Both the position numbers and the translations under genes were made by a program. A stretch of DNA of 6,279 nt from Dehalococcoidia bacterium (lineage in GTDB: Bacteria; Chloroflexota; Dehalococcoidia; JACVQG01): contig JACVQG010000099.1 of NCBI GenBank assembly GCA_015661045.1, positions 1 to 6,279 of the forward strand, written 5' to 3'. The notes beneath the pieces were generated by a model. The model did not search any database, was not told the DNA's origin, and saw only the letters and a program-made list of their open reading frames with translations. This document shows, in pieces, positions 1-5,468 of the stretch. Each line of letters starts with the position of its first letter. The stretch's first letter is position 1.

Positions 1-1
1 C

Positions 2-544
2 TTTATCTATGAGAACCCGCAGCTAAAGGAGATAATGACTCTGGGACGGAAGTTCGGCGGCAAACATCTTAATATCGCCGACGGGGCCGCTATCCCCGGC
101 CTCCGGGGGAGCTTTACGTATGATGATGAGGGCACACCCTCTACCAAAACATACCTGATAAAAGATGGTATTCTCGTGGGAAGGCTTCATTCACGGGAAA
201 CGGCCGCGAAAATGGGTGAGAAGCCGACAGGAAACGCCAGGGCGGTGGACTACCGTTTTGCACCCATCGTCCGTATGACCAATACTATAATCGAACCAGG
301 CCAGGCTTCCCTGGAAGACTTATTAAAAGGTATCAAAGAAGGGGTATACGTGAAGAACTGGTACGGCGGCACGACCAGTATGGAGATGTTCACCTTTTCT
401 GCAGGTGAAGCCTATATGATTCGAAATGGTAAAATCGCCGAACCAATACGCCCTGTGGTTCTCACGGGCAACGTATTTACTACGTTAGAGAACATTGACG
501 CCATCGCCAATGACCTCGATATGAATTTGTCTGGTAGGGGGTAG
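2..544 (+). CDS. tldD: TldD-type metalloprotease subunit, C-terminal part only (5' end outside window; shortened 3' end)
   Basis: The frame is open from the left edge (FIYENPQLKEIM...), so the ATG at 35 is internal and the gene begins upstream. About 180 C-terminal residues are visible. They match the TldD C-terminal domain: DDEGTPS (visible residues about 41-47), a TGNAR stretch, RMTNT (91-95), FSAGEAYMI followed by NGKI (132-144) and the near-terminal IANDLD (168-173). TldD pairs with TldE as a metal-dependent protease that trims leader or unfolded peptides, and its HExxxH motif would lie left of the window. The usual family C-terminus continues after 'NDL' with a Cys-Gly-Lys segment, whose cysteine is a metal ligand in E. 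coli TldD, and a final glycine-rich strand. Here the protein stops at ...NLSGRG with none of this, and tldE begins 6 bases later. The family call is secure; whether the enzyme is active is doubtful. Frameshift, deletion and assembly error are all possible. Confidence 0.92.
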   Translation, partial: FIYENPQLKEIMTLGRKFGGKHLNIADGAAIPGLRGSFTYDDEGTPSTKTYLIKDGILVGRLHSRETAAKMGEKPTGNARAVDYRFAPIVRMTNTIIEPGQASLEDLLKGIKEGVYVKNWYGGTTSMEMFTFSAGEAYMIRNGKIAEPIRPVVLTGNVFTTLENIDAIANDLDMNLSGRG

Positions 545-550
545 ATAAGA

Positions 551-1858
551 ATGATAGACGAGATACTCTCCCTTGCTTCTAAAATTTCCGATTCTGCGGA
601 GGTCTTTCAGGTAAATACGGCTGAAACGCCTGTATCCTTCGAGTCAAATAGATTAAAGCAGATAACTACCCGGCAAAGCCGGGGTGTGTCCCTTCGACTT
701 ATTCGTAACGGCAAGCTGGGCTTTGCCACTGCATCAGGAGAGGTCAAACCGCAGGATTTAGTAAAACGTGCGGCAGAGGCAGCCGAGTTCGGCGCCAAGG
801 CCCATTTCGAGTTGCCGGCTTCTTATAGCCATCGAGAAATGCAGATTTTTGACCCCGAAGTTGAAAAGCTATCCCAGGATAAAATGGTCGGGATGGGGCA
901 GGGGCTTATTGATTCAGTATGTGCACATAATTCAGAATTGAAGTGCGATGCACGGGTAGTTAAGGCTATGGTTGACGTAAATATTGCTAACTCCAGAGGC
1001 AGTGCAGCAAATTATAAAAAGAGTATTTTCCATATTGAAGTGGAAGGTACCCTTATCCGCGGTACGGATATGCTCTTTGTCGGTGATGGCGATACCTCCT
1101 GCAATCCGATAACCGATTATCGTCAGATTGCCAGTGCGGTAATTGAGCAACTGGAACTGGCTAAAGAAAATGTATCTATGCCCACCAAAATCCTGCCAGC
1201 GATATTTACGCCGCACGGTGTGGTCAGCGCACTATTATCACCTTTAGTAACCGCATTTAACGGCAGAGTTGTGTTTCAGGGAGCGTCACCCCTGGGACAT
1301 AGAAAAGGTGAAAAGGTATTTCAGGATAACATTTCTCTGTGGGACGACGCTACAGTGCCTTTTAAACCCTCCAGCCGCCCCTGGGATGACGAGGGTATCC
1401 CCAGCCAGAGGAATTCCCTTATTGAAAAAGGGGTGGTGAGTAATTTCCTGTATGACCTCCAGACGGGAGGCCTGGCTAAGGCTAAAAGTACGGGAAATGC
1501 CAGCCGTGCTATGGGTGGAATGCCTGCTCCTATGGCCAGCGCTCTCATTATTTCAGCCGGGGAAACATCCCTGGAAGATATGCTGAATGGTATGGAAGAG
1601 GGTTTATTGATCGAACACCTCATGGGAGCCGAGCAAGGTAATGTGATGGGGGGGGATTTCAGCGGCAATGTCCTTCTGGGATACCGGGTGGAAAAGGGTA
1701 AGGTCGTCGGCCGGGTAAAAAATGCTATAGTTGCCGGAAATATTTATGAATTATTGCGAGATGGCGTCATCCTCAGTAAAGACTCCCGGTGGGTTTACGG
1801 CCATTTGAGTACCCCGTATATTTACGTAGCACGGCTTTCTGTGGCAGGGAAGGGTTGA
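551..1858 (+). CDS. tldE: TldE/PmbA family protein (partner subunit of TldD)
   Basis: This is a complete 435-residue protein, close to the usual PmbA/TldE length of about 440-450. The N-terminal domain starts with a helix and the family-typical AEVFQVNTAETPVSFE (residues 16-31), then LKQITTRQSRGVSLR (35-49). The C-terminal domain has WDDEGIPSQRNSLIEKGVV (278-296), STGNASR (313-319), MPAPMASALII (324-334), SLEDMLNGMEEGL (340-352) and a glycine-rich stretch up to VAGNIYELL (394-402). No HExxxH motif is present, as expected for TldE rather than TldD. It supplies the second half of the protease barrel. The ATG at 551 follows a purine-rich GGTAGGGGG (533-541) with 9 bases of spacing, and it starts 6 bases after the tldD stop, so translation is probably coupled. 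Unlike its neighbour, its C-terminus (...YVARLSVAGKG) looks complete. A run of eight G (1648-1655) lies inside the gene without breaking the frame. Confidence 0.93.
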   Translation: MIDEILSLASKISDSAEVFQVNTAETPVSFESNRLKQITTRQSRGVSLRLIRNGKLGFATASGEVKPQDLVKRAAEAAEFGAKAHFELPASYSHREMQIFDPEVEKLSQDKMVGMGQGLIDSVCAHNSELKCDARVVKAMVDVNIANSRGSAANYKKSIFHIEVEGTLIRGTDMLFVGDGDTSCNPITDYRQIASAVIEQLELAKENVSMPTKILPAIFTPHGVVSALLSPLVTAFNGRVVFQGASPLGHRKGEKVFQDNISLWDDATVPFKPSSRPWDDEGIPSQRNSLIEKGVVSNFLYDLQTGGLAKAKSTGNASRAMGGMPAPMASALIISAGETSLEDMLNGMEEGLLIEHLMGAEQGNVMGGDFSGNVLLGYRVEKGKVVGRVKNAIVAGNIYELLRDGVILSKDSRWVYGHLSTPYIYVARLSVAGKG

Positions 1859-1861
1859 GCT

Positions 1862-2782
1862 ATGGCTTCCATTGACGAGATGATGGGGCAGCTAGCTGAT
1901 TCTACCAAACGGTTAACTAAATCACAGTTTGCCGGGTTATCCGACCTTTCGTCAACCGATGCCATGAGGTTTAAGGAACTCTGGCTGGGCCTTGGAGCGG
2001 TTCGCCGCCGCCACCTCATCGCTCAGTTATCCTCCGAGGCCATTGCCAACGTGCAACTGAATTTTGACATGGTGTTTACCTCCTGTCTCAGCGACCCCGA
2101 TGAAGTTGTACGGGCCACGGCTATTGAAGGCCTATGGGAATGTCAGGAGCCGGGCCTTATTGGAATCTTAATCTCATTACTTAAAAAGGATTCGTCTGTA
2201 ACTGTAAAAAAAGCTGCTGCCAGGGCTCTGGGTGTGTTCGTTTTACTTGCCGAGTGGGGGAAAATACGGCCCCGTTATAAGGAGCAATTGGAGACCAGTC
2301 TATTGTCTGTCATCAAAGACGACACTCTGGATTCAGAGCTTAGACAACGCGCCCTTGAATCGTTATCTTACCTCAGTCATGAAGAGATTATTGACATTAT
2401 AAAAGCCGCCTACCAGGGTACAAGCAAAGCGATGAAAGTTAGCGCTCTGCGGTCCATGGGAAGGAACTCGGATTCCCGGTGGTTGGATGTCTTGCTCAAG
2501 GAGCTTTCCAGTCCCGAGGCTGATTTACGGGCCGAAGCTGCCCTGGCCTGCGGTGAACTGGGCGATGAAAAGGCAATAGTAAATCTGATAGGAAGGACAG
2601 AGGATGAGGATTCCAGGGTGCAATTAGCAGCCATTAAGGCCCTGGGACAAATAAGCGGTAGAAGGGCTGTAAAAGCCCTGGTTGCATTGTGTAAGCATAC
2701 AGAGATGGAAATCAAGAAGGCTGCTGAGGAAGCGCTGAGAGAAGCCCAGTTTGCTTCTGACCCTATGTCCTCGGTGATATAG
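1862..2782 (+). CDS. HEAT-repeat protein of unknown specific role
   Basis: This 306-residue soluble protein has no signal peptide or membrane segment. Paired-helix HEAT/armadillo-type repeats run from about residue 75 to 297. The second helices are recognisable near 80-93 (DEVVRATAIEGLWE), 111-124, 157-170 (DSELRQRALESLSY), 188-200, 218-233 (EADLRAEAALACGELG), 249-263 (DSRVQLAAIKALGQ) and 281-295. The D/E-x-x-V/L-R-x-x-A-x-x-A-L pattern recurs throughout. Residues 1-70 are helical but less regular and may form a cap. Such solenoids act as protein-binding scaffolds, and the sequence does not identify the partner. The ATG at 1862 lies 3 bases after the tldE stop, with AGGGAAGGG at 1846-1854 as ribosome binding site. 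The stop is 9 bases before the NUDIX start, so it sits mid-operon. A PBS-lyase-type HEAT annotation would also be defensible, but nothing here shows a lyase function. Confidence 0.88.
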   Translation: MASIDEMMGQLADSTKRLTKSQFAGLSDLSSTDAMRFKELWLGLGAVRRRHLIAQLSSEAIANVQLNFDMVFTSCLSDPDEVVRATAIEGLWECQEPGLIGILISLLKKDSSVTVKKAAARALGVFVLLAEWGKIRPRYKEQLETSLLSVIKDDTLDSELRQRALESLSYLSHEEIIDIIKAAYQGTSKAMKVSALRSMGRNSDSRWLDVLLKELSSPEADLRAEAALACGELGDEKAIVNLIGRTEDEDSRVQLAAIKALGQISGRRAVKALVALCKHTEMEIKKAAEEALREAQFASDPMSSVI

Positions 2783-2791
2783 CAGTATAAA

Positions 2792-3259
2792 GTGGATAAC
2801 GAACTACCTGTTGAACATCCAGTGTCCGCCGGGGGCGTTGTTTATCGCTTAAAAAATGATAACCTCGATATTGTACTCTGTGGCCGGAACGAACCACCCA
2901 CCTGGAACTTGCCCAAAGGCACACCGGAACCGGGTGAAACTTTAGAGGCAACCGCACTGAGGGAGGTACGGGAGGAAACAGGTCTTTCTGTTTTTATTAA
3001 ACGGAAGATTGGATTCGTTAAATACTGGTTTACCCGTGATAAGATACGCTATCATAAAACTGTTCATTTTTATCTTATGGGGACTGATGGGGGGACTACC
3101 GATGCCCACGATCCGGAGTTTGATGTGGTTGAATGGTTTTCTGCGGAAGAGTCATGCCGTAGGCTCCAGTTCAAGAACGAAGTTCGCATGGTCCGGCGGG
3201 CTATAGATATGATTAAGGTGAATGAGGCTGTTGAATATAAGCCTCAGGAGTGTACTTGA
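2792..3259 (+). CDS. NUDIX hydrolase (MutT / Ap4A hydrolase-like)
   Basis: This 155-residue protein carries an intact 23-residue NUDIX box at residues 43-65. It fits G-x5-E-x7-R-E-U-x-E-E-x-G-U, with G43, E49, R57, E58, E61, E62 and G64 all present; the glutamates coordinate Mg2+ or Mn2+. Family members hydrolyse a nucleoside diphosphate linked to another moiety. The WNLPKG immediately before and within the box, and the N-terminal SAGGVVYR, resemble diadenosine-polyphosphate-type NUDIX enzymes, but the substrate cannot be read from sequence. The protein is cytoplasmic. The start is a GTG at 2792, the only start codon between the upstream in-frame stop (2780-2782) and the conserved fold; a second in-frame GTG at 2822 would remove the first ten residues. 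The ribosome binding site is weak (GGTGAT at 2773-2778, 13 bases away), so expression may depend on readthrough from the HEAT gene. Its 3' end overlaps the GNAT start region. Confidence 0.92.
   Translation: MDNELPVEHPVSAGGVVYRLKNDNLDIVLCGRNEPPTWNLPKGTPEPGETLEATALREVREETGLSVFIKRKIGFVKYWFTRDKIRYHKTVHFYLMGTDGGTTDAHDPEFDVVEWFSAEESCRRLQFKNEVRMVRRAIDMIKVNEAVEYKPQECT
3246..3258 (+). promoter_or_regulatory. AGGAG ribosome binding site and TTGA stop/start overlap between the NUDIX and GNAT genes
   Basis: AGGAG occupies 3246-3250 inside the end of the NUDIX gene. A TTG at 3256-3258 follows with 5 bases of spacing and overlaps the NUDIX stop TGA (3257-3259). This is a layout typical of translational coupling. 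The same AGGAG is 14 bases from the ATG at 3265, which is long for efficient initiation. I therefore favour TTG 3256 as the true GNAT start, but sequence alone does not settle it. Confidence 0.45.
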
Positions 3260-3861
3260 TAACAATGTCAGACATGGTTATACCGGGGAAAAAAGTAAAA
3301 CTAAGACCTAAAGAATGGGGCGACGTACAGCATGATTATGAGTGGGCCAGGGACCCGGAGTTAGCTCGTCTGGATGCTACCCTGCCCGTATCCTTAACCC
3401 TGGCTGAATACATCTCTGGCTACGGGGAAGAACTGCGCAGGCCGAGCCAGGGCCGGTACCGGTTCGCTATTGAAACCCTGGATGGTCAACATATAGGGAA
3501 CTGTATGTACTATGACTTGAGCGAGGTAAATAAGCAAGCAGAGCTGGGAATTCTGATAGGAGATCGCGCTTTCTGGGATAAAGGGTACGGCTCCGAAGCT
3601 ATTTGCTTACTCCTGGGATATATATTCCGCACCACTAACGTGCAAAAAGTATATTTGCATACTTTAGACTGGAATATCCGTGCCCAACACGGTTTCCGGA
3701 AGTGTGGTTTTGTTATCGAGGGATACAGGCAACGCGATGGCTTCAACTTCATTCTCATGGAGGTAACCCGCCAACAGTGGGAAGAAAAAGAGTCCCAATT
3801 CAGTGCATCCCTCGAGTCAAGTCCGGGCGGAGATAATTCGGGGCAACCGCAGGGAAAGTAG
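3250..3861 (+). CDS. GNAT family N-acetyltransferase (RimJ/RimL-like)
   Basis: This protein of up to 203 residues has the Acetyltransf_3 (RimJ/RimL) layout. It opens with GKKVKLRPKEWGD (residues 13-25), then strand segments RFAIETLDGQHIGNCMYYDL (71-90). The acetyl-CoA motif A region is ELGILIGDRAFWDKGYGSEA (98-117), where K-G-Y-G replaces the classic RxxGxG pyrophosphate loop. VYLHTLDWNIRAQHGFRKCGF (134-154) is the typical motif B. It would transfer an acetyl group from acetyl-CoA to an amine; the substrate is unknown. The start is uncertain. GTG at 3250 gives the longest form, TTG at 3256 overlaps the NUDIX stop as TTGA and lies 5 bases after AGGAG (3246-3250), and ATG codons stand at 3265 and 3274. 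All leave the domain intact. Residues after about 180 form a polar, low-complexity tail, and the last 45 bases run antisense through the end of the MFS gene. Confidence 0.9.
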   Translation: MYLITMSDMVIPGKKVKLRPKEWGDVQHDYEWARDPELARLDATLPVSLTLAEYISGYGEELRRPSQGRYRFAIETLDGQHIGNCMYYDLSEVNKQAELGILIGDRAFWDKGYGSEAICLLLGYIFRTTNVQKVYLHTLDWNIRAQHGFRKCGFVIEGYRQRDGFNFILMEVTRQQWEEKESQFSASLESSPGGDNSGQPQGK

Positions 3862-5115
3862 ACCGGCTACTAAGAATATAGCCGATGCATAGTAAAAGCC
3901 TATTTTTAATCCATATATATCCGCCAACCAGCCAACTAGAAACGGCGAAAAAGCTCCGAACAATGCATTGCCACCCCACAATAACCCGATAAGGGTTCCC
4001 TCTAAATGCAACCCCTCGGCCAAATCCATCGCAGCGGCCTGGACCAGGGAATTTACCGCATAAAGGAACAGCCCAAAAAAGCCTATGATAACGGCCAGAT
4101 ATATGCTGCCTCCAACCATGACGATTAATGGTGGAAAGACAGCAGACATCAACAAAACCAGGACTATTACCGGCTTCCGTCCGATACGGTCGGAGACAGC
4201 CCCCAGGATGGGTCCTGTGGCAATGGCCGGCAGTGTAAGCAGTCCATAGTACAAGCCCTGGGCTGTGGGGCTCATCTTCAACTCCTGTGACAGGTAGAGG
4301 CCCAGGAACAGTATTAGCGCCCTATCTCCCATGCCACGCAACGCGGAGACCGTCAACAGTGTAATTAGCCCGTGTCCCTTAAAAGCTTTCCCCAGAGTCG
4401 CCGCCTGGCTTTTAAGGTTGCTTAACAGGCTTTTTGGCGCTGATTTCGGCCCCCCGACGTTCCACAGAAAGAACCAGAGCGCTATGCCGAACACTAAGGC
4501 TAAAGGCATCCCAAGTTGCAGCACCCGCCGCCAGTCGAGGCCCAGCCAGGTTATGGAAAATAGCTGTACCCCGAAGAGCGCCGCAGAAAGCACTGACGTT
4601 CCAAGTAAGAAACCCACTAAAGGCGGGCTTATAGTGTCTCCTACACTGCCCGAGGCGCGATGCAGGGAAAGTACAAAGCCCCGTTGCTTTGGAAATCTCT
4701 GAGATAGCAATCCCAACGCTATGGGATGCCACAACGAGCCTCCCACAGCGGTGAATACCAGAGCGGCTATTATCAACCAGTATGTTGGCGCCAAGCTGAC
4801 CAATACATATCCCAGGCCAAGTAAAATAAGAGTGGCTCCAAGTAGCAAGCCGCGCCGGTGTTGAAACATATCTACGAAAAAGCCGCCCACCAGGGTGCTC
4901 AAGCCTGTAGCCAGCCATCTGGATGAATCCATTAGACCCACAAGGGTATAGGTAAGGCCCAGTTGCTGAAATATTTGGGGTATGATTACATAAAAACCAT
5001 TCCCGTACATATGGGTAAGAGAATGGCTGATAATCAGGCTGCCGGCCATAACCCTATCACCCACCCGAACGGTTGGTTTGGCTATTTCTGCGGCGGTTGT
5101 TTTGCCTTCATCCAT
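3817..5115 (-). CDS. MFS transporter, fosmidomycin-resistance-like (Fsr-type) exporter
   Basis: This is a complete 432-residue integral membrane protein with about 12 hydrophobic segments, at roughly residues 23-48, 58-82, 88-108, 111-135, 145-170, 173-192, 200-219, 249-273, 285-306, 315-335, 338-362 and 373-425 (the last holding two helices). The N-terminus is cytoplasmic with no signal peptide. The SHSLTHMYGNGFYVIIP stretch in helix 1 (30-46), GSLWHPIA (126-133) and LHRASGSVGDTISPPL (151-166) are typical of the Fsr-like MFS branch. DRIGRKP (309-315) is the standard loop signature of the second half. Members use the proton gradient to export small molecules; the substrate here is unknown, and a resistance role is not implied by family alone. 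It is transcribed toward the plus-strand operon, with a 45-bp tail-to-tail overlap with GNAT. Upstream of the ATG, AAAGGC is only a weak ribosome binding site. No close partner gene reads in the same direction without an intergenic break. Confidence 0.9.
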   Translation of the reverse strand: MDEGKTTAAEIAKPTVRVGDRVMAGSLIISHSLTHMYGNGFYVIIPQIFQQLGLTYTLVGLMDSSRWLATGLSTLVGGFFVDMFQHRRGLLLGATLILLGLGYVLVSLAPTYWLIIAALVFTAVGGSLWHPIALGLLSQRFPKQRGFVLSLHRASGSVGDTISPPLVGFLLGTSVLSAALFGVQLFSITWLGLDWRRVLQLGMPLALVFGIALWFFLWNVGGPKSAPKSLLSNLKSQAATLGKAFKGHGLITLLTVSALRGMGDRALILFLGLYLSQELKMSPTAQGLYYGLLTLPAIATGPILGAVSDRIGRKPVIVLVLLMSAVFPPLIVMVGGSIYLAVIIGFFGLFLYAVNSLVQAAAMDLAEGLHLEGTLIGLLWGGNALFGAFSPFLVGWLADIYGLKIGFYYASAIFLVAGLLSLRLPRIISART

Positions 5116-5190
5116 GCCTTTGAGCCTTTTTAGTCATCAAGTGCCTGGTATTTGGTATCGATTTTCCCGGAAATAACCTCTGAACCTATT

Positions 5191-5213
5191 CCCCTTCCCG
5201 CTTCGGGAAGGGG
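5191..5213. repeat. Perfect inverted repeat (10-bp stem, 3-base loop)
   Basis: CCCCTTCCCG (5191-5200), loop CTT, then CGGGAAGGGG (5204-5213) is an exact reverse complement pair. It is followed by GGGGT-type repeats (GGGGTCAGGGGTTAGG) that look like a continuation of a dispersed intergenic element. It lies about 75 bases upstream of the MFS start on the minus strand. There is no T-run on either side, so a terminator is unlikely. Repeats of this CCCTTCCCG / CGGGAAGGG style are common in intergenic DNA of many genomes. Confidence 0.75.
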
Positions 5214-5241
5214 TCAGGGGTTAGGTCTTTTACTTTCCCTC

Positions 5242-5371
5242 GAAAATAGACCCCCCTTCGTCATTGCGAGGAGCGAACGACGAAGCAATCTCCACTTTTG
5301 GAGGAGTAATCGGCCTTAAGGTGATGAGATTGCTTCGTTTCACTCGCAATGGTGGGTCTCAACCTATTTTC
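5242..5371. repeat. About 130-bp imperfect palindrome, MITE/REP-like dispersed intergenic repeat
   Basis: Four nested arm pairs are visible. GAAAATAG (5242-5249) pairs with CTATTTTC (5364-5371). AGACCCCCC (5248-5256) pairs with GGTGGGTCT (5351-5359) with one mismatch. CATTGCGAG (5262-5270) pairs exactly with CTCGCAATG (5343-5351). CGAAGCAATCTC (5281-5292) pairs exactly with GAGATTGCTTCG (5326-5337). Unequal internal bulges (10 versus 5 bases) and a 33-base centre remain. The CATTGCGAGGAGCGAA...CGAAGCAATCTC core resembles a palindrome dispersed through intergenic DNA of several unrelated bacteria. It encodes no protein and is probably a non-autonomous mobile or hairpin element. An RNA from either strand would fold into a long stem. 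Confidence 0.8.
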
Positions 5372-5425
5372 ATCCTTGATGATGCCGCAATTCATCAGGG
5401 CATGGACGATTCCTCCGTTTAACAG

Positions 5426-5455
5426 AGTGGCGTCCCGACACATCGGGACGCCACT
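5426..5455 (-). terminator. Perfect 13-bp stem-loop after the SDR gene, probable terminator
   Basis: AGTGGCGTCCCGA (5426-5438) and TCGGGACGCCACT (5443-5455) are exact reverse complements around a 4-base loop. The hairpin begins 13 bases after the SDR stop on the minus strand, where a terminator is expected. On that strand the stem is followed by CTGTTAAAC, so there is no proper U-tract. It could be a U-poor terminator, a 3'-end stabilising hairpin or another dispersed repeat. Confidence 0.6.
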
Positions 5456-5468
5456 GCATCATAGTCCT

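Larger units (their letters stand above)
5116..5468. other. Repeat-rich 353-bp intergenic region
   Basis: I see no credible gene here; a short minus-strand open frame (5261-5443) merely crosses the palindromic repeat. The region contains a perfect 10-bp hairpin (5191-5213), a long imperfect palindrome (5242-5371) and a perfect 13-bp hairpin (5426-5455). The MFS promoter should lie in it on the minus strand, but I could not pick out convincing -35 and -10 elements between 5116 and 5190. The stretch 5372-5425 shows nothing recognisable. Confidence 0.75.

Noticed and set aside
35..37. ATG at 35 as the tldD start
   Set aside because: The frame is open to the left edge with TldD-like sequence, and a start here would remove the HExxxH domain, so it is internal.
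3864..3884. CGGCTA...TAGCCG hairpin just after the GNAT stop as an operon terminator
   Set aside because: The stem is only 6 bp with a 9-base loop, has no T-run directly after it, and lies inside the MFS coding sequence.
4331..4918. Open frames of 66-168 residues opposite or shifted within the MFS gene
   Set aside because: They are shadows of the well-supported MFS frame, with arginine- and serine-rich compositions and no recognisable domains.
5261..5443. 60-residue minus-strand open frame as a small gene
   Set aside because: It runs across the palindromic repeat and hairpin, shows no family features and no ribosome binding site, and is best explained by the repeat.
5200..5460. CRISPR array or riboswitch in the repeat-rich intergenic region
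   Set aside because: There are no regularly spaced direct repeats, and the structures are simple inverted repeats not placed as a leader with a recognisable aptamer.
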